From Clostridium sp. AM33-3 (GTDB taxonomy: Bacteria > Bacillota > Clostridia > Lachnospirales > Lachnospiraceae), in contig NZ_QUIV01000008.1 of the NCBI RefSeq assembly GCF_003480315.1, positions 79,745-143,744 on the forward strand: a DNA stretch of 64,000 bases, in the 5' to 3' direction. The notes under the pieces were generated by a model. The model was not told the DNA's origin. It saw only the letters and a program-made list of their open reading frames with translations, and ran no database searches. Made by a program: the position numbers and the translations under genes. This document shows, piece after piece, positions 8,400 through 16,810 of this stretch (its first letter is position 1; each line of letters begins with the position of its first letter).

Positions 8400-9872
8400 T
8401 CACCGCTTCACATTCTGGCTCTCCGGTATCACCGGGAGCCGGCCGCGGAAGAACCGCTTTTTGAGTTCCTTCCAGCTGAAAGGAATGATCGGGTAAATAT
8501 AGCTCTTGCCGGCAATTGTCTTATTGAACACAATCGCGCAGACTGCGATCACAAATCCCGTGATATACCCCCACACATCAAACACCGCCGTGAGCAGCAG
8601 CAAAATGACACGCATGAACTTAAGCGCATAGCCAAGTTCAAAGCTTGACTGGCTGTAGTTTGCAATGGTCACAAAGGCCATGTACAGCATGGTTTCCGAG
8701 TTAAACCATCCAGATTTTACCGAGTACTCTCCCAGAACAATACCGGCAATCACGCTTAAAGGTGTGGTCAGCATACTCGGAGTGTTGATGGCTGCCAGAC
8801 GCAGGCCGTCAATGGCAAATTCCAGGATCAGAAGCTGAAAGATCAGCGGCACATAGGTCATATCCGAAAGCTTCGTAAACGCCAGCCACTGTGGCAGCGC
8901 ATCCGCGTGCATCATGCCAAGAAGCCACGTCGGTGTAAGAAGCAGACAGAGAACGCCTGTCATCATGCGGGATAAACGTAGATAGGTTCCGGTCACCGGT
9001 GGGAAATAATAATCATCTGCCTCCTCAATGATGTCAAACACGGAGGAAGGCAGCACCATGGCCGCCGGAGAATTATCCACCAGGATCACGATATTTCCCT
9101 CCAGAATACAGGCTGCCGCCGTATCCGGACGCTCCGAAAACTTAAATTTTGGGAACGGGTTGTACCATTTATGAGGGAAGATTCCCTCTGCCAGACTCTC
9201 CTGGTTCATGGTCAACGCGTCTACCCGCAGATTCTGGATCCGGCTTCGGATATTTTTTAAGAGCTCCTCATCTACCCGTCCTTCCATATAACAAACCGCA
9301 ATGTCCGTGTGGGAGCTGTTGCCTGCGCTTAAAATTTCCATGATCAGCTTCGGATCCCGAATCCGGCGGCGGATCAGTGCCGTGTTAAAAATCAGAGTCT
9401 CCACAAAGCCGTCCCTGGAACCACGCAGCACCTTATCCTTCTCCGGCTCTCCCACGCCGCGGGCCGGGTAGGTGCGGCAGTCTATCATCATACATTTGTC
9501 ATAGCCGTCAATGAGCACCGCCGTAATGCCACTTAACAGCTGTACGATCATATCCTCCTCATTCGCGATCAGCCCCACCTCCCCGTAAGGCATATATTTT
9601 CCAGAAAACCCGTGGGCATCCGCCGGAAGGTCCTCCGGCTTAATGCTCCACCAGGCCTGCAAAATCTTTAAGAGGACTTCATCCTTCGTCAGCCCGTCCA
9701 CAAACAACAGGCAGCCTTTTTTTCCACCTATGGAAACAACACGATAAACCACATCAAAATTCTTTTCCAGACTCAGTGTTTGCTTCAGATGTTCCAGATT
9801 AGCTTCCAGATTTTTCGAAAACTGCACGCTATGTTCGCTCCTTTCCACGTCTTTTTGCCGTTTACAGCTCAT
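8400..9872 (-). CDS. Spore germination protein, GerA family (GerAA/GerKA-like)
   Basis: A-subunit-type germinant receptor protein of the spore inner membrane. The N-terminal half is soluble; from about residue 290 on there are about five hydrophobic segments (for example VLCLLLTPTWLLGMM, then the FAIDGLRLAAINTPSMLTTP region), followed by a charged tail ending in KKRFFRGRLP. The PARGVGEPEKDKVLRGSRDG segment is typical of the family. The frame is open to a TTG at 9938 without a ribosome site; ATG at 9872 gives about 490 residues, usual for the family. No gerB or gerC partner is adjacent, so it is an orphan A subunit. Confidence 0.88.
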   Translation of the reverse strand: MSCKRQKDVERSEHSVQFSKNLEANLEHLKQTLSLEKNFDVVYRVVSIGGKKGCLLFVDGLTKDEVLLKILQAWWSIKPEDLPADAHGFSGKYMPYGEVGLIANEEDMIVQLLSGITAVLIDGYDKCMMIDCRTYPARGVGEPEKDKVLRGSRDGFVETLIFNTALIRRRIRDPKLIMEILSAGNSSHTDIAVCYMEGRVDEELLKNIRSRIQNLRVDALTMNQESLAEGIFPHKWYNPFPKFKFSERPDTAAACILEGNIVILVDNSPAAMVLPSSVFDIIEEADDYYFPPVTGTYLRLSRMMTGVLCLLLTPTWLLGMMHADALPQWLAFTKLSDMTYVPLIFQLLILEFAIDGLRLAAINTPSMLTTPLSVIAGIVLGEYSVKSGWFNSETMLYMAFVTIANYSQSSFELGYALKFMRVILLLLTAVFDVWGYITGFVIAVCAIVFNKTIAGKSYIYPIIPFSWKELKKRFFRGRLPVIPESQNVKR

Positions 9873-9997
9873 GCTTCCACTTAGTATGTGAGAATTCCCC
9901 TCACTTATGCACCGTATGTTCTCATGAAAGTTGCACAAATAACTATCTGTTTTTTGATATGAAAAAAAGTTTTTCTGTCACATTTTTTGTCTTTCTC

Positions 9998-10025
9998 TAT
10001 AATGCAAACGAACGTCTCTGTATGG
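9998..10025 (-). promoter_or_regulatory. Possible sigma-F/G-type promoter of gerA
   Basis: On the minus strand CCATA (10021-10025) and CATTATA (9998-10004) are separated by 16 bases. This resembles forespore sigma-G/F promoters (GHATR, then CATWHTA). It lies 60-130 bases upstream of the gerA start candidates. Forespore expression is expected for gerA genes; the match is suggestive only. Confidence 0.4.
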
Positions 10026-10099
10026 CGGACGTGTGTATACAATTTGAGCAGTTTTTCCTATCCGAAATGCACAATCTTCTTAAAATTGCACAATATTCC

Positions 10100-10128
10100 T
10101 TGACGCTTCCCGGAATTGATGCTATAGT
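10100..10128 (+). promoter_or_regulatory. Sigma-A-type promoter of a candidate small RNA
   Basis: TTGACG (10100-10105), a 17-base spacer and TATAGT (10123-10128), close to the vegetative consensus. Predicted start about 10135. No convincing coding frame follows before the terminator at 10240-10281. Confidence 0.7.
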
Positions 10129-10134
10129 GTGTTT

Positions 10135-10281
10135 TGTAAGAAAGACATGCGCGCCATCACTCCGGCGCCTTTTATTTTCTTAACTGGTATGGGGATACCA
10201 AGCGAAGACTGTATTGTGTAACGGTTTTTGATCGTGACCAGGAGCTGCTTTCTGTGGGGGAAAAGCGGCTCCTATTTTTTT
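10135..10281 (+). ncRNA. Candidate short structured RNA upstream of asnA, class not recognised
   Basis: About 145 bases between a good promoter and a strong terminator, with no good reading frame. Visible structure: a stem TAAGAAA/TTTCTTA enclosing GCGCC...GGCGC, a small hairpin GGTAT-GGGG-ATACC, and the terminal terminator. It could be a free small RNA or the first of two leader RNAs in front of asnA. No T-box (GGTGG-ACCGCG) or riboswitch class that I know could be matched. Confidence 0.5.
10240..10281 (+). terminator. Intrinsic terminator of the candidate small RNA
   Basis: Twelve-pair stem AGGAGCTGCTTT (10240-10251) with AAAGCGGCTCCT (10262-10273), including one G-T pair, then a run of seven T residues. 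Strong plus-strand intrinsic terminator. Confidence 0.85.
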
Positions 10282-10310
10282 GCGCTTTTATTCTGCTTTT
10301 CGTTCCTTCC

Positions 10311-10339
10311 TTGACATAAAATCTCCGAAATGTTACTAT
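10311..10339 (+). promoter_or_regulatory. Consensus sigma-A-type promoter of asnA
   Basis: Perfect -35 TTGACA (10311-10316), a 17-base spacer and -10 TACTAT (10334-10339). Predicted start about 10346, immediately ahead of the 10-bp repeat array and 190 bases upstream of the asnA start codon. Confidence 0.8.
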
Positions 10340-10348
10340 ACTTACAGA

Positions 10349-10428
10349 AGTCATCCATAGTTATGAATAGTTATCCATTACTATAAAAGTTATCCATAGT
10401 TATGAATAGTTATCCATTTCTATAGAAA
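10349..10428 (+). repeat. Helix-phased tandem repeat array: two triplets of a 10-bp unit
   Basis: Two direct copies of about 39 bases (10349-10387 and 10388-10428). Each copy is three successive 10-bp units with consensus AGTTATCCAT (the middle unit reads AGTTATGAAT) followed by a nine- to eleven-base A/T-rich spacer of the form yaCTATAraa. A 10-bp period puts every unit on the same face of the helix. It starts right after the asnA promoter and ends before a terminator. Likely an operator array or a repeated RNA leader element. Confidence 0.85.
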
Positions 10429-10430
10429 AC

Positions 10431-10460
10431 ACTTGTGATTTCATCCCAAAAATGCTACCA
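10431..10460 (+). promoter_or_regulatory. Possible second, weaker asnA promoter
   Basis: TTGTGA followed after 17 bases by TACCAT, just downstream of the repeat array. A start here would put the terminator hairpin at the very 5' end of the transcript. Weaker than the promoter at 10311. Confidence 0.35.
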
Positions 10461-10473
10461 TTAAGTATCATGC

Positions 10474-10503
10474 GGAGTTTTGCTCAGGCAAAGCTCCTTT
10501 TTT
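10474..10503 (+). terminator. Leader terminator (attenuator) ahead of asnA
   Basis: Stem GGAGTTTTGC (10474-10483) with GCAAAGCTCC (10488-10497), a TCAG tetraloop and six T residues. It lies 35 bases upstream of the asnA start codon, inside the predicted transcript, so readthrough is needed for expression: an attenuation arrangement. Confidence 0.75.
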
Positions 10504-10537
10504 ATGAAACCTAACGCAATACAGGGAGGAAACAACC

Positions 10538-11545
10538 ATGGCACTGATCATTCCAGCAAACTATGATCCCCACCTCACGGTTCGGGAGACTCAGGAAGCA
10601 ATCAAATACATCCGTGATACATTCCAGAAGGAATTTGGCAAAGAGATGCACTTAGAGCGTATCTCCGCACCGCTGTTTGTCACCCGGTCCAGCGGTCTGA
10701 ACGATAACTTAAACGGCGTAGAGCGTCCGGTCCAGTTCGACATCGCCGCAATCCCGGGAGAGACCGTTGAGGTCGTACATTCCCTGGCAAAATGGAAACG
10801 TATGGCGCTTAAGGAATACGGCTTTGAGCCGGGTGAGGGCCTTTACACCAACATGAACGCGATCCGCCGCGACGAGGAATTAGACAATCTCCACTCCTGC
10901 TATGTAGACCAGTGGGACTGGGAGAAGGTTATCACAAAAGAAGACCGCACCATTGAGACACTGGAGTCCACCGTCCAGACCATCTTCAAGATTATCAAGC
11001 ATATGGAGCATGAGGTATGGTACAAATATCCGCAGGCAGTCAAGCATCTGCCGGAGCACATCACCTTCATCACCTCCCAGGAACTGGCAGACCGCTACCC
11101 GGATAAGACTCCGAAGGAGCGCGAAAACCTTATCACCAAAGAACACGGTTGCGTATTCCTTATGAAGATCGGTGATAAGCTCACCACCGGTGAGCCGCAC
11201 GACGGCCGTGCGCCTGACTACGATGACTGGCAGTTAAACGGCGATATCCTGTTCTGGTACGAGCGGCTCAACTGCGCTCTGGAAATCTCCAGTATGGGTA
11301 TCCGTGTAGACGAAAAATCCTTAGAAGAGCAGTTAAAGAAGGCCGGCTGCGAGGATAGAAAGAACCTTCCGTACCATAAGATGCTGCTTAACGGAGAGCT
11401 TCCGTACACCATCGGCGGCGGTATCGGACAGTCCCGTCTCTGCATGCTGCTGTTAGACCGCGCCCATGTCGGCGAGGTACAGGCAAGCCTGTGGCCGGAG
11501 GATATGAGAAAAATCTGTAAAGAACACAAGATTGTTCTGCTGTAA
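10538..11545 (+). CDS. asnA: Aspartate-ammonia ligase (asparagine synthetase A)
   Basis: Makes L-asparagine from aspartate, ammonia and ATP; related in fold to class II aminoacyl-tRNA synthetases. The 335-residue protein opens [20 protein letters not shown] and contains [18 protein letters not shown] and the C-terminal class II motif [14 protein letters not shown], all typical of AsnA. ATG at 10538 has GGGAGG eight bases upstream. It is preceded by a promoter, a phased repeat array and an attenuator-like terminator, so its transcription is probably tightly controlled, and followed by its own strong terminator. Monocistronic. Confidence 0.97.
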   Translation: MALIIPANYDPHLTVRETQEAIKYIRDTFQKEFGKEMHLERISAPLFVTRSSGLNDNLNGVERPVQFDIAAIPGETVEVVHSLAKWKRMALKEYGFEPGEGLYTNMNAIRRDEELDNLHSCYVDQWDWEKVITKEDRTIETLESTVQTIFKIIKHMEHEVWYKYPQAVKHLPEHITFITSQELADRYPDKTPKERENLITKEHGCVFLMKIGDKLTTGEPHDGRAPDYDDWQLNGDILFWYERLNCALEISSMGIRVDEKSLEEQLKKAGCEDRKNLPYHKMLLNGELPYTIGGGIGQSRLCMLLLDRAHVGEVQASLWPEDMRKICKEHKIVLL

Positions 11546-11548
11546 CCA

Positions 11549-11594
11549 AAAAATGAACCGGGGCAGCGCACATGCGCTTTCCCGGTTCATTTTT
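11549..11594. terminator. Bidirectional terminator between asnA and yajC
   Basis: AAAAATGAACCGGG (11549-11563) pairs with CCCGGTTCATTTTT (11581-11594), with an inner GCGCA/TGCGC extension. T-rich flanks on both strands serve both convergent genes. Confidence 0.9.
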
Positions 11595-11602
11595 CATTTA
11601 TT

Positions 11603-11899
11603 TTATGCCTCCGGCTTCTCAACCTGTACGATTGCTGCCTTCTGCATCGGGATGCGGCAGTTTTTGTTGCTGCCGAACTCTACGATCACGGTATCATCGG
11701 TCATATCGATGATTACGCCGTAGAAACCACTGCTGGTCAGTATACTGTCACCGATAGCAAGACCTGCCATCATCTCGTCTACTCTCTTTTTCTCTTTCTT
11801 CTGCGGACGATATCCCATGAAGTAGAAGATACCTCCGAAGATTACCACATATAACACAATCATAACGGTTGGGTTCATGGTAGAAGTTGCTAATAACAT
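11603..11899 (-). CDS. yajC: Preprotein translocase accessory subunit YajC
   Basis: 98-residue single-pass membrane protein. One N-terminal hydrophobic segment (about residues 10-30) ends in FYFMGYRPQKKEKKR, followed by a small cytoplasmic domain with GLAIGDSILTSSGFYGVI, the YajC signature. It associates with SecDF in the Sec translocon. The start ATG at 11899 has AAGGAGG upstream. It is last in the cluster scfA-scfB-secDF-tgt-yajC; its location next to secDF and tgt is conserved widely in bacteria. Confidence 0.95.
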   Translation of the reverse strand: MLLATSTMNPTVMIVLYVVIFGGIFYFMGYRPQKKEKKRVDEMMAGLAIGDSILTSSGFYGVIIDMTDDTVIVEFGSNKNCRIPMQKAAIVQVEKPEA

Positions 11900-11980
11900 G
11901 TTGTCCTCCTTGCGGCTGCGCCTGCGCCTCGCTCTGGCCAGCCTTATTCGTTTTTGTTTAAAACCCCGAAATGTGAATAA

Positions 11981-13120
11981 CTATTCCTGCGGGCCTTCCT
12001 CCATACCGGCAAGCTTCTGAGCCTTGTACTCAGCGTACCGGTGCTGTTCGATCGCGTCGCGGATCTCTTCCATCATTTTATTATAAAAATACAGATTATG
12101 CAAGACGCACAAACGCATTCCCAGCATTTCCTTTGCCTTAAACAGGTGGCGGATGTATGCCCTGGAATAGGAACGGCACGCCGGGCACTGGCAGCCTTCC
12201 TCGATCGGACGCGGGTCAAGCTCATACTTCTGGTTCAACAGATTGAGCTTGCCATGATTTGTGTAGACATGGCTGTGACGTCCGTTGCGGGACGGGTAAA
12301 CACAGTCAAAGAAATCTACGCCTCGGTCTACCGCCTCCAGGATGTTTGCCGGAGTTCCAACGCCCATCAGGTAGGTCGGCTTGTTCTGCGGAAGATGCGG
12401 AACCGTCACATCGAGAATGTGATACATCTCCTCATGGGTCTCACCTACGGCGAGGCCGCCTACCGCATAGCCGTCCAGATCCATGTCCGCAATGGTCCTG
12501 GCATGCTGGATCCGGATGGAATCCACAACACCGCCCTGGTTGATACCGAACAGAAGCTGCTCTTTGTTGATGGTATCCGGCAGAGAATTTAAGCGTGCCA
12601 TCTCTTTTTTGCAGCGCTCCAGCCAGCGGGTCGTGCGGTCAACAGAGTTCTGGATATAAGAAAACTCTGCATGGCTCGGCGGACACTCGTCGAAGGCCAT
12701 CGCAATGGTAGATGCCAGATTGGACTGGATCTGCATGCTCTCCTCCGGTCCCATAAAAATCTTGTGTCCGTCAATATGGGAACGGAAGGTTACACCCTCT
12801 TCCTTGATCTTGCGAAGACCGGAAAGGGAAAATACCTGAAAGCCGCCGGAATCGGTTAAGATCGGCTTATCCCAGTTCATGAACTTATGAAGTCCGCCAA
12901 ACTGCTTGATCAGCTTGTCACCAGTCCGCACATGCAGGTGGTAGGTGTTAGACAGCTCCACCTGCGTGCCGATCTGGCGCAGGTCATCGGTGGAAACCGC
13001 ACCCTTGATGGCGGCCACCGTTCCTACATTCATGAAAACCGGAGTCTGGATGGTGCCATGCACGGTCTCAACCTCAGCGCGCTTGGCCCGTCCGTCCGTT
13101 GTGATCAGTTTATATCTCAT
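11981..13120 (-). CDS. tgt: tRNA-guanine (queuine) transglycosylase
   Basis: Exchanges guanine-34 for the preQ1 base in tRNAs for Asp, Asn, His and Tyr. Recognisable are DSGGFQVFSLSGLRKI (substrate-binding Asp, about residue 92), FDCVYPSRNGRH (catalytic nucleophile Asp, about 265) and the zinc site CQCPACRSYSRAYIRH. The length of 379 residues matches the family. It begins two bases after the secDF stop and precedes yajC by 81 bases, so it is cotranscribed. Its ribosome site (GGCTGAGAA) is weak, consistent with translational coupling to secDF. Confidence 0.97.
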   Translation of the reverse strand: MRYKLITTDGRAKRAEVETVHGTIQTPVFMNVGTVAAIKGAVSTDDLRQIGTQVELSNTYHLHVRTGDKLIKQFGGLHKFMNWDKPILTDSGGFQVFSLSGLRKIKEEGVTFRSHIDGHKIFMGPEESMQIQSNLASTIAMAFDECPPSHAEFSYIQNSVDRTTRWLERCKKEMARLNSLPDTINKEQLLFGINQGGVVDSIRIQHARTIADMDLDGYAVGGLAVGETHEEMYHILDVTVPHLPQNKPTYLMGVGTPANILEAVDRGVDFFDCVYPSRNGRHSHVYTNHGKLNLLNQKYELDPRPIEEGCQCPACRSYSRAYIRHLFKAKEMLGMRLCVLHNLYFYNKMMEEIRDAIEQHRYAEYKAQKLAGMEEGPQE

Positions 13121-13122
13121 AA

Positions 13123-15255
13123 TTATTTCTCAGCCTTTTTCTGTTTTCTGGTAGTCAGGACATACCAGAGAGCACCGGTCACGCATACGGAAGAATAGGT
13201 TCCGCAGACGATACCAACCATAAGCGGCAGGGCGAACTCACGGATGGAGGATACGCCCAGAAGAAACAGAACAAATACCATGATGAAGGTAGTCAGAGAA
13301 GTATTGATGCTTCTGGTAAAGGTCTGGGTGATACTTAAGTTTACGATCTCTTCAAGTGTCTGCTTACTGCCTGCCTTCTTCAGTGCCAGGTTCTCTCGGA
13401 TACGGTCGAAGATAACGATCGTCGCATTGATGGAGTAACCTACAATGGTCAGCATACATGCAATGAAGGTGGAGCCGACCGACCACTTTGCCAGGGAATA
13501 GAAGGTAACAACAACCATGACATCGTGTACCAGAGCCAGGATTGCGCTGGCTGCAAAGCGGATATCCTTAAAGCGGAACCAGATATACAGCAGCATCAGG
13601 ACTGTTGCAATGGTCACAGCCCATACGGCATCCTTCTTCATCTCAGTGCTCACTGCGCCGGAAATGCTCTCTGCAGTAATCTTCTCAGCGTCAACGCCGA
13701 AATTCTCAACCATGGCATCCTCTAACTGCTGTCTCTGCTCTACGTCCAGAGTCTTGGTCTTGATGATAACCTCGTTGGTACCGGCAACCTTCTGGGTCTG
13801 AACGTCTGCGTCACCGGTAATCTTGGAGACAACCGGAACAACCTTTGCAGAAATATCATCCAGGCTCATATCCTCATTGAAGGTTACGTTGGTGGAGGTA
13901 CCGCCGGTGAAATCCATGCCGTAGTTTAAGATGTAGCCGGTCTGGCCCTTGTGCAGAGCCATGCCTGCCCATCCTGCAACGATAACAGCAATGGAAAGGA
14001 TGAAGCAGATATTCTTCTTTCCGAGGAAATTGATGATCTTTCCGTCCTTCTTGGTTCCATAGAACTTCGGAGCCTCAAAGCCTACCGCATACAGGGCATA
14101 CAGCGCGCCCTTGGTGATGAACAGAGCGGTAAACATGGAAAGCACGATACCAATCGCCAGAGTACTTGCAAAGCCCTTAACGGTACCTGATCCACGGAAG
14201 TACAGGACTGCAGCAGCGATCAGGGTGGTGATGTTTCCATCCAGGATCGCAGACAGTGCCTTAGAGAAACCAGCCTTGATCGCGGATTTTACACTGTGTC
14301 CGAGACCGATTTCCTCCTTGATACGGGTGAAGATGATAACGTTCGCATCCACCGCCATACCAACAGAAAGGATGATACCGGCCACACCCGGAAGTGTCAG
14401 AGTGATATCAAATGCAGTCAGCATGATGAGTACCAGGCCAACATACAGAGCCAGAGCAATGACAGCAGCCACACCCGGGATAAGATAAACCACCATCATG
14501 AATACAGCAACAATCGCAAAGCCGATGGCACCTGCCTTTAAGCTGGTGGAGATGGCCTGCTGACCAAGCTGTGCTCCGACTACGTTGGAGCGCAGCTCCT
14601 GCAGCTCCAGGGAGAGGGAACCGATACGGATGGTTGCCGCCAGGTTCTCAGCCTCGGTATAATCGGTCATGCCATCGATCTGACACTGGCCTCCGGTAAT
14701 GGCTTCACGGACCACCGGGTTAGAGTAAATCTGGTTGTCGTAAATGATGGCAATGCGCTTGCCTACGTTTGCGGAAGTTGCGTCAGCAAATGCCTTGGTT
14801 CCTTCCTCGGTGAAGGTCAGGCTTACCACATAGGATTTCTGACCGTTCTGCTCGATGATTCCCGCTTTTGCGGAAGCCACCTGGTCACCGGTTAAAATGG
14901 TCTTACCGGTCTCATCGGTAAAGATCAGGGAACCCGGCTTGCCGAGTTCTTCCAGAATTGCGTTTGCATCGGAAACACCCGGAATATCAATGTTGATCCG
15001 GTCACTTCCCTCCTGGTACACAACAGCCTCGGTACTGTAGTTCTGTACACGCTGCTGCAGCTTGTAAATGGTATCGGACATTTCTTCCGATGTCGGATTC
15101 TCATCTACTGCCTGATACGTGATGCTGACACCGCCGGCCAGGTCAAGACCCAGCTTGATATCATCCATGGTATCATAGCCGAAGAATCCGAACAGTCCTA
15201 CTGCGAACAGCAGGACCAGCAGGCCCAGTAAGCCTTTTACTTTGCTGTTCTTCAT
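13123..15255 (-). CDS. secDF: Protein translocase subunit SecDF, single-chain fusion
   Basis: Proton-driven accessory motor of Sec export. One 710-residue chain holds both halves. SecD has GLDLAGGVSITYQ near the N-terminus and a six-helix block around GMAVDANVIIFTRIKEE. SecF starts near residue 400, with YGMDFTGGTSTNV and a second block ending VCVTGALWYVL. In many bacteria these are two genes; fusion is known in Firmicutes. An upstream in-frame ATG at 15285 is rejected because ATG at 15255 has AGGAG at good spacing. It starts 13 bases after scfB and ends two bases before tgt. Confidence 0.95.
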   Translation of the reverse strand: MKNSKVKGLLGLLVLLFAVGLFGFFGYDTMDDIKLGLDLAGGVSITYQAVDENPTSEEMSDTIYKLQQRVQNYSTEAVVYQEGSDRINIDIPGVSDANAILEELGKPGSLIFTDETGKTILTGDQVASAKAGIIEQNGQKSYVVSLTFTEEGTKAFADATSANVGKRIAIIYDNQIYSNPVVREAITGGQCQIDGMTDYTEAENLAATIRIGSLSLELQELRSNVVGAQLGQQAISTSLKAGAIGFAIVAVFMMVVYLIPGVAAVIALALYVGLVLIMLTAFDITLTLPGVAGIILSVGMAVDANVIIFTRIKEEIGLGHSVKSAIKAGFSKALSAILDGNITTLIAAAVLYFRGSGTVKGFASTLAIGIVLSMFTALFITKGALYALYAVGFEAPKFYGTKKDGKIINFLGKKNICFILSIAVIVAGWAGMALHKGQTGYILNYGMDFTGGTSTNVTFNEDMSLDDISAKVVPVVSKITGDADVQTQKVAGTNEVIIKTKTLDVEQRQQLEDAMVENFGVDAEKITAESISGAVSTEMKKDAVWAVTIATVLMLLYIWFRFKDIRFAASAILALVHDVMVVVTFYSLAKWSVGSTFIACMLTIVGYSINATIVIFDRIRENLALKKAGSKQTLEEIVNLSITQTFTRSINTSLTTFIMVFVLFLLGVSSIREFALPLMVGIVCGTYSSVCVTGALWYVLTTRKQKKAEK

Positions 15256-15268
15256 CTTATTTCTCCTT

Positions 15269-16669
15269 TTATTCTTCGTCGGCAAGAGCCGCCTTAATCA
15301 TGATCGCACACTCGATACGCTTTTTCTGCATCTCGCATCCGATCTCATAAGCATCGGTAATGGTTCCGTGGAAGTTGTAGGAATTGGCTGCACAGCCGCC
15401 GCTGCAGTAGAATCTTGCAAAGCAGTCTCTGCACTTTTCTTTTGCGTAGACGTTGCAGAGCTTGAACTCATCCCGGATATCCGTTCTCGTAATTCCGGTA
15501 TCTACATTGCCCATCAGGAAATCTTCCTGACCCACAAACTGATGGCATGGATAGAAATCGCCCCACGGGGTAACTGCCAGGTACTCCGTACCTGATCCGC
15601 ATCCGGAAAGACGTTTTGCCACACACGGTCCCTGATTTAAATCAATCATGAAATGGAAGAAATTGAAGCCTCTTCCCTCTTTTTTGCGCTTAATATACTC
15701 AACTGCCAGCTTGTCATACTCCTCCATGATCTTCGGAAGATCTTCCTTCCGGATCGCGTACGGCTCATCCTCCGCGCCGACTACCGGCTCGATGGACATC
15801 TGGTCAAAGCCAAGATCTGCGAAATGCTTCACATCCTCAGAGAAATCCAGATTGTTGCGGGTAAAGGTGCCGCGGACATAGTAATCCTTTCCTGCGCGGC
15901 TCTTCGCAAACTTCTGGAACTTCGGAACAGTAATCTCATAGCTGCTGCCGTGACCGTTTCTGGTAGGACGCATGTAGTCGTTGACTTCCTTACGTCCGTC
16001 CAGGCTCATGACTACATTGCTCATCTCACGGTTACAGAAGTCCATGATCTCATCGTTTAAAAGCACACCGTTGGTGGTGATGGTAAAGCGGAAACGCTTA
16101 TTGTTCGGCTCCTCCAGAGAACGGCCGTACTCAACCAGCTGCTTTACCACTTCCCAGTTCATAAGCGGCTCGCCGCCGAAAAAGTCAACCTCAAGGTTGT
16201 GGCGGTTGCCGGAATTGGCTACCAGGAAATCCAGTGCCTTTTTACCTACTTCAAAGCTCATGAGAGCACGGCGTCCGTGATACTCACCCTCTTCTGCGAA
16301 GCAATACTTGCAGCCCAGGTTACAATCATGGGCAATGTGCAGGCAGAGTGCCTTCACAACGGTCTTTCTCGCTTTAAAATCTGTCACATAAGTCTGGTAA
16401 ATATCCTTCGTGTACAGCTCCTCTGCGTTGATCAGCTCCTGAACCTCGTCCAGGGCCTCTTTTGCATCTTCAGCTGGGTATGTCTTGGAAAGCTCAGCCT
16501 CTGCATTCTTTCTTGCGGTTTCCGGAATCTGCACCGGGGACATCACCTCTCCGATGACTGGCTCTAACAGCGCAACCGCATCGTAAACTACATCGTCTAC
16601 CACATGGACAGAGCCGCTGGCAATGTCCATGACAATATTATATCCGTTATTTTTATACTGATGAATCAC
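15269..16669 (-). CDS. scfB: SCIFF peptide maturase, radical SAM/SPASM enzyme
   Basis: Installs thioether cross-links in the six-cysteine SCIFF peptide encoded just upstream. The radical SAM cluster motif CNLGCKYC is at about residues 114-121. The C-terminal SPASM part supplies further cluster cysteines (GPCVAKRLSGCGSG, PCHQFVG, CNVYAKEKCRDCFARFYCSG). The N-terminal region is a peptide-recognition-like domain. The start is GTG at 16669 with AGGAG nine bases upstream. It is separated from scfA by 141 bases containing a multi-helix hairpin and followed 13 bases later by secDF. Orthologues occur across Clostridia next to these genes; the peptide's biological role is not known. Confidence 0.95.
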   Translation of the reverse strand: MIHQYKNNGYNIVMDIASGSVHVVDDVVYDAVALLEPVIGEVMSPVQIPETARKNAEAELSKTYPAEDAKEALDEVQELINAEELYTKDIYQTYVTDFKARKTVVKALCLHIAHDCNLGCKYCFAEEGEYHGRRALMSFEVGKKALDFLVANSGNRHNLEVDFFGGEPLMNWEVVKQLVEYGRSLEEPNNKRFRFTITTNGVLLNDEIMDFCNREMSNVVMSLDGRKEVNDYMRPTRNGHGSSYEITVPKFQKFAKSRAGKDYYVRGTFTRNNLDFSEDVKHFADLGFDQMSIEPVVGAEDEPYAIRKEDLPKIMEEYDKLAVEYIKRKKEGRGFNFFHFMIDLNQGPCVAKRLSGCGSGTEYLAVTPWGDFYPCHQFVGQEDFLMGNVDTGITRTDIRDEFKLCNVYAKEKCRDCFARFYCSGGCAANSYNFHGTITDAYEIGCEMQKKRIECAIMIKAALADEE

Positions 16670-16710
16670 TCAATTTCTCCTTTTTAAATCAAGTCCCTAA
16701 CACACACATA

Positions 16711-16762
16711 GGCAGACGCAGATAAAAGTCCCGGTTTTTCGAAACCCTTATCCACCTCTGCC
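16711..16762 (-). promoter_or_regulatory. Hairpin between scfA and scfB
   Basis: Nested pairings GGCAGA/TCTGCC (outer), GATAA/TTATC (middle) and GGTTT/AAACC (inner) form one elongated stem between the peptide gene and its maturase. There is no clear T tract. A likely role is 3'-end protection of the peptide message and lower scfB output. Confidence 0.5.
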
Positions 16763-16810
16763 ATCTTTTACCGTGTAACTATTCCAGTTTTACAGAAACT
16801 ATTGTTATAA

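Noticed and set aside
9959..10183. 74-codon plus-strand frame upstream of asnA
   Set aside because: No ribosome site, and it runs through the promoter at 10100-10128; composition is not protein-like.
10349..10428. TTATCCAT units as DnaA boxes or an origin
   Set aside because: The consensus DnaA box is TTATCCACA; every unit lacks the CACA end, the spacing is strictly 10 bp, and the array lies in a gene leader rather than near dnaA or parAB.
10349..10428. CRISPR array
   Set aside because: Units are 10 bp without unique spacers of constant length; no cas genes are in the window. No other CRISPR-like array was seen.
10135..10503. T-box riboswitch controlling asnA
   Set aside because: The conserved T-box bulge and GGTGG-ACCGCG anti-terminator sequence are not present in either leader segment.
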